64,000 bases of DNA from Bacteroidales bacterium (GTDB lineage Bacteria; Bacteroidota; Bacteroidia; Bacteroidales; VadinHA17), in the NCBI GenBank assembly GCA_009877105.1, contig WXFD01000019.1, positions 73,355-137,354 on the forward strand, read 5' to 3'. The stretch's first letter is position 1, and the number at the start of each line of letters is the position of its first letter. The translations under genes and the position numbers were made by a program. A model generated the notes under the pieces. It was not told the origin of the DNA. It ran no database searches and saw nothing but the letters and a program-made list of their open reading frames with translations. This document shows, piece by piece, positions 35,525 through 45,228 of this stretch.

Positions 35525-38281
35525 ATGAGGTTTATTTTCCTTTTTCTCCTTTGCCTGTTGCAGTATTGTGCAGGGCCCGACTGCGGAATTACCCCCGCGA
35601 ACCTGACATGTGAATACCTCAGGGATCCGCCTGTGACGGATGTACCGGAGCCCAGGCTCTCATGGGTAAATGAACAGGGCCCTGATGCCCGCGGACAGCT
35701 CCAGACTGCCTGGGAGATCAGGGTGGCAGGCTCCCCCGGCCTTTTGCGGTCAGGAAGGGCTGACCTCTGGAACAGCGGCAAGGTCGTTTCGGACCAGTCA
35801 TGCAACGTCCGTTACAAGGGTAAACCATTGAAATCCCGTCAGACCTGTTACTGGCAGGTAAGGGTCTGGGACAGGGATGGAAATGTTTCCGCGTGGAGCA
35901 ACCCTGCTTCCTGGTCAATGGGTATTCTTGACCAGTGTGAATGGAAGGCAAAATGGATTGGCGCTCCATGGCAGGGAGAGGAACCTCTTCCTAAACCATC
36001 CGGCCCGGGAGCAAAGCTTCCCGACTTACTGCCTCCGCCGGCACCGGAATTCCGGAAAGAGTTTGAAGTCAGCAAACAAGTTGCGAACGCTGTTGCGTAT
36101 GTTACTGGCCTGGGATATTTCGAACTGTATCTGAACGGGAAAAAAGTGGGTGATGATGTTCTGGTCCCGAATCAGACCAATTATGGAAAACGTCCTTACC
36201 TGAATAAGGAAAATATACCCCTGGAGGATAATTTCAAGGGGTATAAAGTTTTTTACCTCGCCTATGATGTTACCGGCAGCCTCAGGCAGGGAAAAAATGC
36301 CCTTGGGGCACTGGTTGGCAACGGATTCTATAATCCGGCCAAATACTGGGCGGGAGGATATGGTACACCCCGCCTTATTCTTCAGATGCACATAAGCTAT
36401 ACCGACGGTTCTGAAGATGTGATTTTGACTGATGAAACATGGAAGGTTGCCAGAAGCCCTATCCTTATGGACATGGTGTTTTACGGGGAACATTATGACG
36501 CCCGTCTGGAGCAGGATGGATGGTGCGAGCCTGGTTTCAACGACTCAGGCTGGGAGAATGCCGTTCTTAGAAAAGCACCGGAGGGCGCCTTAAGGGCCCA
36601 TATGGCATACCCCGACAGGGTAATGGAGATCCTGAAACCGGTTAAACTCGAAAAGCTTTCGGAAGGCCGCTTCAAGGTTGATTTCGGACAGGAGATATCA
36701 GGATGGGTTCATATTACCGGGCTTACAGGTGAAAGGGGCAGAAAGATAGAGATCAGGTATCTGCACGATTATGTGCCTTCGGGTGATAATTCATACATCC
36801 TGAAGGGGAGCAGAAATGAATCCTACAGGGCCCGGTTCAACTGGTTTGTATTCAGGGAAGCGGAAATACTTAACTGGCCGGGCGATCTGACGGCAGAACA
36901 GATCAGTGCCGAGGCGGTTTATACAAAGGTTGAAACAACGGGCAGTTTCAGATGCTCCAACCAGCTCTTTGAGGATATCAACCGAATATGGTGGAGGAGC
37001 CAGACCGACAATATGCACGGGGGAATTGCCAGCGATTGTCCCAACAGGGAACGTTCACCATATACCGGCGACGGACAGGTAGCCTGTGTTACCGTGATGC
37101 ATAATTTTGACGCAAGGGCATTCTATAACAAATGGATTCATGACATAATCGATGCACAGGACACAGTGTCGGGCTATGTACCCAACGGGGCTCCCTGGCA
37201 GCCCGGGTGCGGAGGAGGTGTGGCCTGGGGCGCCGCGATCAGTATCATGCCCTGGGAATTCTATGTCCACTACGGCGATACTGCCATTCTTAAGGAAAGC
37301 TACAGCGGAATGAAAGGCTATGTTAATTACATGCTTAAGTTCACAAACAGCGAAGGTATCATGCATTCCAGGTCTGCCGGCGCCGGGAGCAGGCCCAATC
37401 CCTGGATGAACCTCGGGGAATGGTCACCACCCTATGAGTTTCCTCCAGAAGAGATGGTACATACTTTTTATCTGTGGCGATGTGCGGATATTACTGCCCG
37501 GGTGGCATCAGTACTTGGCAATGAGAACGAATCCCTGGCATTCCATTCGATAGCCGGAAAAACAAGGCAGGCATTTATGACGCACTTCTGGGATGAGATT
37601 GCGGGAAGTTACGGTAAATATGGCGGAAATATCTTTGCCCTGCGGATGGGAGTTCCTGAAGACAAAAAATCCAGGGTGCTGAAAGCGTTGGCTTCCGATA
37701 TCATGGCAAATGACGGGCATCTTGATACAGGTATCTTCGGCACCCAGTTCTTTTTTGAGGTCCTGGCTGAAAACGGACTTAATGAACTCGCCTGTGAGGC
37801 AATGAACAAACGAACCGTACCGTCTTACGGATACTGGATCGAAAAAGGTGCAACAACATCATGGGAAGAGTGGGGGAGGGGCGTTTCCGGAAACCATCCG
37901 ATGTTTGGAGGCGGGCTGACATGGCTTTACAGGAACCTGGCCGGCTTTAAGTCAGATGAAGCGAATCCGGGGTATCGTCATATCATTTTCAGGCCCCAGC
38001 CTGCAGGCGACATAAATGAGGTTTCATACTATAACGAAACCCCGCTTGGAAGAGGCGGAATTACCTGGAAAAGAAAAGGACTGAAATTCAGCATGGATAT
38101 TACTGTTCCTGCCGGCGCCACTGCAACCGTGTATATTCCCGCAACCGGCCCTGAATCAGTTACCGGGAACGGACTTCCGTTGGATAAGCTTGAAGAAATA
38201 ACCATGGTTAAACAGGAAGCAGGCTATACCGTCTGTAAAACCGGATCCGGGAATTACAGTTTTGAAAGTGATATAAGATAG
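35525..38281 (+). CDS. alpha-L-rhamnosidase, GH78
   Basis: 918-residue exported enzyme that hydrolyses terminal alpha-L-rhamnose with inversion. The short signal peptide contains Cys16 (LLQYC), perhaps a lipoprotein site. Domain order is typical: N-terminal fibronectin-like domain (ITPANLTCEYLRDPP), two beta-sandwich domains carrying AYVTGLGYFELYLNGKKVGD and VDFGQEISGWVH, then an (alpha/alpha)6 barrel and a C-terminal beta domain. The barrel signature DCPNRERSPYTGDGQ near residues 503-517 includes the general-acid Glu of the family. Length agrees with Bacteroidota GH78 enzymes. Together with the GH106 gene it points to a rhamnose-containing glycan such as RG-I or RG-II. Confidence 0.93.
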   Translation: MRFIFLFLLCLLQYCAGPDCGITPANLTCEYLRDPPVTDVPEPRLSWVNEQGPDARGQLQTAWEIRVAGSPGLLRSGRADLWNSGKVVSDQSCNVRYKGKPLKSRQTCYWQVRVWDRDGNVSAWSNPASWSMGILDQCEWKAKWIGAPWQGEEPLPKPSGPGAKLPDLLPPPAPEFRKEFEVSKQVANAVAYVTGLGYFELYLNGKKVGDDVLVPNQTNYGKRPYLNKENIPLEDNFKGYKVFYLAYDVTGSLRQGKNALGALVGNGFYNPAKYWAGGYGTPRLILQMHISYTDGSEDVILTDETWKVARSPILMDMVFYGEHYDARLEQDGWCEPGFNDSGWENAVLRKAPEGALRAHMAYPDRVMEILKPVKLEKLSEGRFKVDFGQEISGWVHITGLTGERGRKIEIRYLHDYVPSGDNSYILKGSRNESYRARFNWFVFREAEILNWPGDLTAEQISAEAVYTKVETTGSFRCSNQLFEDINRIWWRSQTDNMHGGIASDCPNRERSPYTGDGQVACVTVMHNFDARAFYNKWIHDIIDAQDTVSGYVPNGAPWQPGCGGGVAWGAAISIMPWEFYVHYGDTAILKESYSGMKGYVNYMLKFTNSEGIMHSRSAGAGSRPNPWMNLGEWSPPYEFPPEEMVHTFYLWRCADITARVASVLGNENESLAFHSIAGKTRQAFMTHFWDEIAGSYGKYGGNIFALRMGVPEDKKSRVLKALASDIMANDGHLDTGIFGTQFFFEVLAENGLNELACEAMNKRTVPSYGYWIEKGATTSWEEWGRGVSGNHPMFGGGLTWLYRNLAGFKSDEANPGYRHIIFRPQPAGDINEVSYYNETPLGRGGITWKRKGLKFSMDITVPAGATATVYIPATGPESVTGNGLPLDKLEEITMVKQEAGYTVCKTGSGNYSFESDIR

Positions 38282-38493
38282 GAGCTGAAGACAGGCCCGG
38301 CTCATATGAATTAAGTTTTCCAAAGTGGATGAACCTGTTTACTGAACATTTGTATATCCTGATAATACTGAAGTATGCCTGAATTGTTGAAGCTTTGGCA
38401 GGATACCCTGGAAATTCCCCGAAACAGTACTTTGCGGCCGTTCATAAACAGTTAATTTATTTGTGATTACTGTCATTTAATCATAAAAACAGT

Positions 38494-38501
38494 TATTTTT
38501 G
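38494..38501 (+). promoter_or_regulatory. predicted -7 element of the proB-proA operon
   Basis: TATTTTTG matches TAnnTTTG and lies 38 bases before the proB start codon, giving a leader of about 32 bases. No clear TTTG was found 19-21 bases before it, so the match is partial. Confidence 0.4.
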
Positions 38502-38539
38502 CGGGAAAATTTAAGAAAAACAGTAGCATAGCTTATAAA

Positions 38540-39655
38540 TTGGAAACTGAATTATCAAAATTTGAAAGGATAACGGTTAAGGTCGGGAGCAATGTTATTA
38601 CCCAGAAGGACGGATCGCTTAATGTAAGCAGAATCCTTCGGATTGTAGAGGATATTTCCGTATTGAGCAAGCAGGGTAAAAAAGTGATCCTCGTAACGTC
38701 GGGAGCGGTTGCTGCCGGCAGGAGCGAGGTTGTACCGTCGAAAAGGACAAATATTGTAGGTGCAAAACAGATATGGGCTTCCATCGGACAGGTTAAGCTT
38801 ATGGCAAATTACCAGTTCCTGTTCGGGAAATACGGAATGCAGGTAGGCCAGCTTCTGGCTACAAAGGAAAGTTTCATGGACAGACGTCATTATCTGAATA
38901 TGAAGAATTGCATTACCGCAATGCTCGACAGCAATGTTCTGCCCATACTGAATGAAAATGATTCAATTTCCATTGACGAACTTATGTTCACCGACAATGA
39001 TGAGCTGTCGGGTCTGATTTCTGCGATGATGGACTGCCATACTCTGTTTCTCCTTACCAATGTTGACGGTATTTACAATTCGGAACCCAACAGTCCGGGA
39101 GCTGAACTTATAAGGGAAGTATATCCTGATTCTCATAATGTATCGGGCGGCATATCAGCCATCAAATCAGGTTTTGGCAGGGGCGGGATGCTATCGAAGT
39201 ATTCAACTGCGAGGAAGATCTCCAACCTGGGTATTGATGTCTATATTGCAAATGGCAACAGGGATTCGATAATAACGGATATAATCAGGGGCAGGGATGT
39301 ACCTTTTACCCATTTTCATGCCAGTGTAAATAAAAAGAGCGGCGTGAAAAAATGGCTCAATCATTCCGATACTTTTGCCAAAGGCGCTGTATTTATAAAC
39401 AATGGCGCAAAAGCCGCCATACTGAGTGAAAAGGCAAGTCTGCTGTTTATAGGAATTACCGGGGTTGAAGGTTATTTCCAAAGCGGTGATATTGTGCGGG
39501 TACTGGATGAGGAAGGTAAGTATATTGGTTTGGGGCAGACGAAATTTGATTCTGAGAAAACTACAAAACTTATCGGACAGAAACATAGCAAACCTTTTAT
39601 TCATTGTGATTTCCTTGTTATCAGCCAGGAGATAAAAGGCAATGTAACGGTTTAA
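38540..39655 (+). CDS. proB: glutamate 5-kinase
   Basis: 371 residues; first enzyme of proline synthesis, phosphorylating L-glutamate with ATP. The start is a TTG at 38540; no in-frame ATG or GTG start lies between the promoter element and the catalytic N-terminus (ITVKVGSNVIT). The amino acid kinase domain (about 1-255) shows VTSGAVAAGRSE near 52, NENDSISIDELMFTDNDELSGLIS near 136 and GGMLSKYSTARKISN near 216. A PUA domain follows (GAVFINNGAKAAI to the end). Length agrees with E. coli ProB. It is followed 16 bases later by proA. A housekeeping pair set between glycan genes. Confidence 0.95.
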   Translation: METELSKFERITVKVGSNVITQKDGSLNVSRILRIVEDISVLSKQGKKVILVTSGAVAAGRSEVVPSKRTNIVGAKQIWASIGQVKLMANYQFLFGKYGMQVGQLLATKESFMDRRHYLNMKNCITAMLDSNVLPILNENDSISIDELMFTDNDELSGLISAMMDCHTLFLLTNVDGIYNSEPNSPGAELIREVYPDSHNVSGGISAIKSGFGRGGMLSKYSTARKISNLGIDVYIANGNRDSIITDIIRGRDVPFTHFHASVNKKSGVKKWLNHSDTFAKGAVFINNGAKAAILSEKASLLFIGITGVEGYFQSGDIVRVLDEEGKYIGLGQTKFDSEKTTKLIGQKHSKPFIHCDFLVISQEIKGNVTV

Positions 39656-39671
39656 AGCTGAAAATTAATCA

Positions 39672-40964
39672 ATGATGGGGATGAGTGTTATGGAAAAGAA
39701 TAAAGACATCACAAAAGGTTCCATGGAAGAGGTGTTCAGGAAAGTGCTGAAAGCCGGCAAAACCCTGTCTTCCCTGGATCAGTCTGCAATCAGGGACGTT
39801 ATCCTGAAAGTAGCGGAAAGAGCGATTGAAAGTACGGATATGATCCTGGAAGCCAACAGGAAGGATCTCGACCTGATGGAAAAGTCGGATCCAAAGTATG
39901 ATCGGTTGCTCCTTTCTCCCGAAAGGATAAAAAACATAGCCGGTGATATGAGGAACGTGGCCAGTCTGCCCGATCCGCTGGGCCGGATCCTGTCGGAGGA
40001 AGTCCGCCCCAACGGGCTCATTGTAAAAAGGGTATCGGTACCTTTCGGAGTTGTGGGCGTTATTTATGAGGCACGACCCAACGTAACCTTTGACGTGTTC
40101 TCACTCTGCTTTAAATCAGGCAATGCCTGTATCCTTAAGGGAGGAAGCGACGCAATAAATTCCAATACCGCCATTATCTCAATTATCCGGAAGGTCCTTG
40201 CAGAAAACGGGATTGACGAGAACGCTGCCTTCCTCCTTCCGGCCGGAAGGGAAGAAACAATTCAGCTTCTGAATGCGAGGGATTATGTTGATCTGATCAT
40301 TCCCCGCGGAGGTCGTGATCTTATTGACTATGTAAGGAACAATTCATCCATCCCGGTAATTGAAACCGGAGCCGGTGTGTGCCATACCTATTTTGATGAG
40401 TTTGGAAACAGGGAAACAGGCAGGGCAGTTGTTCACAATGCAAAAACCAGGAGGGTAAGTGTATGCAATGCCCTTGATTGCCTGATAATTCACGAAAAGC
40501 GGCTTGACGACCTGGGTTATATTGTGGAATTATGTGCCGGCAACAATGTGGTTATATATGCTGATGAAAAAGCTTACCGTGCACTCGAAGGCAGGTATCC
40601 GGCGAAACTTCTCAAAAAAGCTGAGAAAGATTCATTCGGAACCGAGTTCCTTTCCTATAAAATGGCAGTTAAAACAGCAGGATCATTCGAAGAGGCTGTT
40701 GCCCACATTGATGAGTTTGGTTCAAAGCACAGCGAAGCAATAATTTCCGAAAACAGCGAAAGGATAAACCGTTTCTTTAAGCTTGTTGACGCTTCTTCGG
40801 TCTATTCGAATGCATCTACCGCTTTTACCGACGGAGCTGAATTCGGCCTGGGAGCCGAAATAGGCATTGCGACCCAGAAACTCCATGCAAGGGGTCCCAT
40901 GGCTCTCAATGAGCTTACTACATATAAGTGGATCATAGAAGGGAACGGACAAATAAGAAAATAA
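39672..40964 (+). CDS. proA: gamma-glutamyl phosphate reductase
   Basis: 430-residue NADPH-dependent reductase making glutamate 5-semialdehyde, second step of proline synthesis. It belongs to the aldehyde dehydrogenase fold. Signatures: [19 protein letters not shown] near residue 120, [12 protein letters not shown] near 150, and the catalytic Cys in [15 protein letters not shown] near 238. [17 protein letters not shown] follows, and the C-terminal [19 protein letters not shown] block is intact. Several close ATGs (39672, 39675, 39681, 39690) could start it. The 16-base gap after proB indicates an operon. Confidence 0.95.
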   Translation: MMGMSVMEKNKDITKGSMEEVFRKVLKAGKTLSSLDQSAIRDVILKVAERAIESTDMILEANRKDLDLMEKSDPKYDRLLLSPERIKNIAGDMRNVASLPDPLGRILSEEVRPNGLIVKRVSVPFGVVGVIYEARPNVTFDVFSLCFKSGNACILKGGSDAINSNTAIISIIRKVLAENGIDENAAFLLPAGREETIQLLNARDYVDLIIPRGGRDLIDYVRNNSSIPVIETGAGVCHTYFDEFGNRETGRAVVHNAKTRRVSVCNALDCLIIHEKRLDDLGYIVELCAGNNVVIYADEKAYRALEGRYPAKLLKKAEKDSFGTEFLSYKMAVKTAGSFEEAVAHIDEFGSKHSEAIISENSERINRFFKLVDASSVYSNASTAFTDGAEFGLGAEIGIATQKLHARGPMALNELTTYKWIIEGNGQIRK

Positions 40965-41055
40965 TGCATCCGGGACCGGGGTCAGCCGTAAAAGCAATAA
41001 AAAAAGATCTGTCCTGACTAAATCTGATCCCCGTTTCCGTATAAAAAACATTACC

Positions 41056-42204
41056 ATGATATCACAACCAAAAAGCCTGCCGGTCAGTCGCCTGACTGGT
41101 TTCCCGGCTCTGCTCCTGTTATGTCTGGCTTTGGGAAGCTGTAATCGTATCAATGAAAAAACAACCGTTAATTATGTTATCACAGGCAAACCCGTGATTG
41201 CCTCAATGAACTCGGATGATAAATGGACACGCTGCTTCAGAAACTTTGACGGATCTGTCTATTTCAAAAATTTTATAAGCCACGATGCAGGCAGATCCTT
41301 ATCAGAACTCACGGATACTGTATTCAGAGATGTGAACGGAGCTCCGGAAAGAGCTGTTTTTGTAAAAGACGGCCTGTTTTATGCTCTTGACGGCCCTACT
41401 TCCTTTATTGAACCCGGTGTATACAAGGGCAAAGCCTGGCGTTCCACTGACAACCTGAAGACAATAACAACGGAGGAACCGGTTTTCAATATCCCTGGAG
41501 GCTGCATGCCGGATAATGGCATTGACAATTGGTACGGCATATTCGTTTACAGAACCATTCTTGAAATATCTCCTGATCTGTGGCTTATGACAATGTATGG
41601 GAACATGGAAACTGATACTGTTCTGCCCTCGAACAGGGATGCAATGAAAGAACTTGAATACATGATGCGGACAATTATTGTGAAGTCGGGGGACAAGGGA
41701 CGCACCTGGAATTATCTTTCAACTGTTGCTGTTCCTCACGCCGGAGAACCGGTCGGGGAAGGATTTGTTGAACCCGCAATAACAAAATTAAACGACGGAC
41801 GACTTCTTTGCGTCATGCGCTCGGGACACCATTTTCCTCTTTATTCATCGTGGAGTGCCGATACGGGAAAAACCTGGACGCCTCCCCTGTATACAGGATT
41901 TGACCGGGGATGCGACCCCTGTCTCATCACACTTCACGACGGCCGCATTGCTTTAAGCTGGGGGAAAAGATTTCCTGAAGGATGGTCGATAATATCAGAT
42001 GCAGGAGACAAAGGATTATTTGAATATCCGGGGAAAGGCTATACAAGCCTGTCAATCAGCAATGACGGAGGACAAACATGGAAAACGGATAAGATCATCC
42101 GGAATGCGGGATCATGCTATACCACTATTTTCGAGATAGAACCTGACATTATTTTTATGCAATGCGACAAGTGGTACTGCAGAATCAGACTGAAGAAGAA
42201 TTAA
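41056..42204 (+). CDS. sialidase-like BNR-repeat lipoprotein
   Basis: 382 residues with a lipoprotein signal ending in LGSC, so probably anchored to a membrane and surface or periplasm exposed. The fold is a six-bladed sialidase-type propeller with Asp-box repeats SGDKGRTW, SADTGKTW and SNDGGQTW. EPAITKLNDGRLLCVMRSG carries the Glu and Arg typical of the sialidase clan, and the second Asp-box is followed by FDRGCDPCLITLHDGRIAL. True exo-sialidase needs an Arg triad, which I could not confirm by eye; related Bacteroidota proteins act on other sugars. The gene stands alone between proA and a convergent operon. Confidence 0.75.
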   Translation: MISQPKSLPVSRLTGFPALLLLCLALGSCNRINEKTTVNYVITGKPVIASMNSDDKWTRCFRNFDGSVYFKNFISHDAGRSLSELTDTVFRDVNGAPERAVFVKDGLFYALDGPTSFIEPGVYKGKAWRSTDNLKTITTEEPVFNIPGGCMPDNGIDNWYGIFVYRTILEISPDLWLMTMYGNMETDTVLPSNRDAMKELEYMMRTIIVKSGDKGRTWNYLSTVAVPHAGEPVGEGFVEPAITKLNDGRLLCVMRSGHHFPLYSSWSADTGKTWTPPLYTGFDRGCDPCLITLHDGRIALSWGKRFPEGWSIISDAGDKGLFEYPGKGYTSLSISNDGGQTWKTDKIIRNAGSCYTTIFEIEPDIIFMQCDKWYCRIRLKKN

Positions 42205-42303
42205 GAACTGACTTTGCCTGGAAACCAGCTGGCTGAATCTGAATATGACTGTCAGGCTGGCAAAGGTTGGATAAGCATTCTTCAGCCCTGATGCATGGCA
42301 GTA

Positions 42304-43245
42304 TCATTTTGAGAAATACAGCCAGATCCCGGGATGCATTGTATAAAGCCTGAATTTATCGCCGTCAGGCACAAGCACTGGGCTTGAATGATCTCCCTCA
42401 ACTATCGGATTTCCGGGATATTTTGTCCAGTGATACAGATCTTCTGACATTGCCACATTGGAAGTCCATACGGCAGAATTCCCGGGTTCTATCCATGAAG
42501 GATCGGAGGTGGCATGATAGAACATATAATACCTTCCCCTGAATTTCAGGATCTGGTTTACTGCCACAGCACCCGAATCGTAGTTTTCCGGTCCTCTTTC
42601 AAGCACCGGCTCATCCTGGAAATTGACCCATGTTTTCTGATTGTTGGATACTGCCAGCCAGATGGCATCATCATTCCTTTCGTAGAATAAATACCAGAGG
42701 TTATTTTCATGCCATACAGTGGGAGTACCGTACGGTCCGGGTATTGTATCGCCCTTTGTGGTGAGAATTTTAATATCACCCTGGTCCTGCCAGTTGATGC
42801 CATCTTCAGAAATCAGGATATGTGCAACATCATTTCTGCCTTCGGCATACATGACATAATTATTGTCTTCCCTGAAAACAAACATATCTTCGGTCCATCG
42901 CTTGTTGTAAACAGGATTCCCCTCATATCTGGTCCAGTTTATTCCGTCAGGTGACGTTGCATATCCAAGGTATTTTGTCACCGTATCAGGCCCGTTGTAA
43001 CCGGTGTACCACAACTTGTAGGTGCCGTTCTCATTAAGTATGAATCCTCTTTCCCTGATTGTCCTGTCCCAGGTGTCCTGCCCTGTCCCTGTGAACACAG
43101 GATTGTTTTCATACGGCACGAATTCCACCATCTCTTTCGGAAACGGATCTCCCTTCACCGCAGTTTTGTCGCCTCTCTTTCTTTGTCCGCATGAAGAAGA
43201 GATCAGTATAATTAAAACAGCTGCAAGGATCAATCGTGTTTTCAT
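42304..43245 (-). CDS. five-bladed propeller glycosidase-like lipoprotein (GH43/GH130/GH32-type)
   Basis: 313 residues from the ATG complementary to 43243-43245, starting a lipoprotein signal (LILAAVLIILISSSC). The upstream in-frame extension would run into the next gene's end. Blades repeat YKLWYTGYNG, ATSPDGINWTRY, ISEDGINWQDQG, WYLFYERND and YYMFYHATSD, the pattern of GH43/GH130/GH32-clan propellers. Asp and Glu in WDRTIRERG and ERGPENYDSGAV may be functional. The family cannot be fixed by eye. It is the last gene of a three-gene minus operon, 46 bases after the TIM-barrel gene. Confidence 0.68.
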   Translation of the reverse strand: MKTRLILAAVLIILISSSCGQRKRGDKTAVKGDPFPKEMVEFVPYENNPVFTGTGQDTWDRTIRERGFILNENGTYKLWYTGYNGPDTVTKYLGYATSPDGINWTRYEGNPVYNKRWTEDMFVFREDNNYVMYAEGRNDVAHILISEDGINWQDQGDIKILTTKGDTIPGPYGTPTVWHENNLWYLFYERNDDAIWLAVSNNQKTWVNFQDEPVLERGPENYDSGAVAVNQILKFRGRYYMFYHATSDPSWIEPGNSAVWTSNVAMSEDLYHWTKYPGNPIVEGDHSSPVLVPDGDKFRLYTMHPGIWLYFSK

Positions 43246-43291
43246 TTCAACGTGGTTGTTTGATGCTGCAAATATATTTATTTTCATTAAC

Positions 43292-45205
43292 TTATTTGAA
43301 CGGGGTGGCCAGATAACCTTCAATATCCGTCCAGTGAGCCAGCATGATTTTTTGCTTTAGTTTCAGCTGGCGTATCAGTCCGGGTCCGAGCAGGAAAGTA
43401 TCCTCCTGTGCAGGGTCGGAAGCATGACAGAGGATGTCCGTACCTCCGCCGCTGAGGAGTTCAATGAGTTCCCCGGCATTATCCAGTTCATCGCGCATTA
43501 CGGTGTTAAACGCCTGTAGGTCGGGATCTCCGTCCCAGGTCGGCTCCTTGCCGGGCCTGTGGGGAGGCCGGCTGAGCTTATCAGCATTGCGGTCTCTGAT
43601 GGCCTGGGCCTCGGCAAAATTTCCGGCGCTCCGCATAATGCCTGCATGAAGTCTCAATGCCCTGGCCCATGTTTGTATGAACATGGATTCAGGGATGTCC
43701 TTTCCAATGCCCTCCATTAACCCGGCGGCTCTAACAATCATCGAAACATAGCGTGGAATAACCCCGGAAGGAACACTGTTGTGGCTTCCGTGAATATCCG
43801 TGTAATCCATCCTTGCCTCTTCAGTGGATGGATTGAATACATAGGGGAGGAAGTAGGCTTCCTCTTCCCTGGTCAGCAGCTGGGGAGCGAAAACCAGCGG
43901 TCTGTTGATATGCCTCGTGGAAACACCCCAGTAAATGCCTGTTACATTGCCGACCGCTGAGTTCTTATATTTTTTTGCATCTTCCAGGAGCATAATTGCA
44001 TCAAAAAGCTTTTTAGATTCCCTGTCACCGGCCCATTTCCTGCACAGATCCTCAACCTGCAGCATCCTTGCAATTTCCCGTTCAACAGCTGGTTGTCCCA
44101 TATTGTCAGTGATCAGATCAATCACCTTTTCAATGACCGGCATCAGTTCGTATCCCCTGTCATAATACGATTTGAAATTGATAAAAACGGTTTTGTACCT
44201 GTCATCTTTCATCTGATCGATTTTCCTTAACAGATCAACCGGATCAAGAAGCCCTCTGACGGGATAATAACCTGAAATATTGCTTCCGATGGATATTGAG
44301 TTGTCGGAATCCGTTCCGAGTGCATGACAGTTTGCAGGAAGATATTTCAGTATATCAGTCATTTCCTCATCGGAAAACATAGATTCGGCAAGATATATCG
44401 TCAATTCATTTCCGGTCTTTTTTGCTCCCTCGTTGAACAGCTCCATCAGCGAAGCAACTCTCCTGCCCATGGATATTCCCCTGCAGTGTGAGGGCCCGTT
44501 CGGACCGGAATACTGCCAGTCGGACCAGCATATCCCTGACCCCGCATCATTGGTCTTGAAAACAAAGGTTCTGATCTCAGGAACGTTTTTTAGCAGTTCC
44601 TCAATCATACCGGCAACCATTTTCCTGCTTTGTTCAAGGTCCATGCAAAGAGAAAATGCAGGATGGTTACCCCGCCGCGGATGATCAACCCTCGGCCCCC
44701 TGAGACCGGGATATCTGTCAAAAAAAGCATCTGGCAGAAAGTTTGGTTCATTGCACCAGAACTCGGCATTAATGCCATATTCCCTCAGTATTCTGGCCCT
44801 GGCAAGCAGGTATTCACGGTTTCTTTTGACAAAATCAGCCGGTATGAAGGGTGCAATTGCGGGATCGGGAAAGAATTTGAAAAGAGTTGCATTGTAACTG
44901 GCATACTGGTGCCAGAAATTGTTCCCCTCAGGAACCTCGTGAAATCCGCCGCCGGCAAGTGCGCTGATGTTCACCTGAACTTCCCCGTACGGCTTCAGGC
45001 GTGCAGCCTGGATAACCAGTTTGCGAAACTCTGCAATATCACGTATCGGAGCATTCACTATAAAAACCTTCCCCCTGTCATCAGCCCGTTTGGCTGCCGG
45101 ATCAGCCGGAACTGAAGCTTTTGTCACATGAACGGACATTGATATAATTGCCAGTGCAAAAAGGATCAGGATCCTTTCCGGCCGTTTGTTTTTCAGTTTT
45201 TGCAT
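43292..45205 (-). CDS. exported TIM-barrel protein of unknown family (possible glycosidase)
   Basis: 637 residues with a signal peptide (hydrophobic 12-30). I do not recognise a named family with certainty. The middle (about 55-330) reads as a barrel: QVNISALAGGGFHEVPEGNN, ILREYGINAEFWCNEPNFLP, FSLCMDLEQSRKMVAGMIEELL, TFVFKTNDAGSGICWSDWQYS and LTIYLAESMF. The layout of long loops and the KTND-AGSG segment recalls GH67/GH115-type and GH20-like barrels. The C-terminal 250 residues are helical. Candidate acidic residues are E in CNEP and D in TNDAG. It lies 23 bases after the esterase gene in the same operon. Confidence 0.6.
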   Translation of the reverse strand: MQKLKNKRPERILILFALAIISMSVHVTKASVPADPAAKRADDRGKVFIVNAPIRDIAEFRKLVIQAARLKPYGEVQVNISALAGGGFHEVPEGNNFWHQYASYNATLFKFFPDPAIAPFIPADFVKRNREYLLARARILREYGINAEFWCNEPNFLPDAFFDRYPGLRGPRVDHPRRGNHPAFSLCMDLEQSRKMVAGMIEELLKNVPEIRTFVFKTNDAGSGICWSDWQYSGPNGPSHCRGISMGRRVASLMELFNEGAKKTGNELTIYLAESMFSDEEMTDILKYLPANCHALGTDSDNSISIGSNISGYYPVRGLLDPVDLLRKIDQMKDDRYKTVFINFKSYYDRGYELMPVIEKVIDLITDNMGQPAVEREIARMLQVEDLCRKWAGDRESKKLFDAIMLLEDAKKYKNSAVGNVTGIYWGVSTRHINRPLVFAPQLLTREEEAYFLPYVFNPSTEEARMDYTDIHGSHNSVPSGVIPRYVSMIVRAAGLMEGIGKDIPESMFIQTWARALRLHAGIMRSAGNFAEAQAIRDRNADKLSRPPHRPGKEPTWDGDPDLQAFNTVMRDELDNAGELIELLSGGGTDILCHASDPAQEDTFLLGPGLIRQLKLKQKIMLAHWTDIEGYLATPFK

Positions 45206-45228
45206 GTTTCCTGGATTATTGGGTTTGA

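Noticed and set aside
42205-42303. CTTTGCC / GGCAAAG complementary words between convergent genes
   Set aside because: The loop is too long and there is no T-run, so I do not call a terminator.
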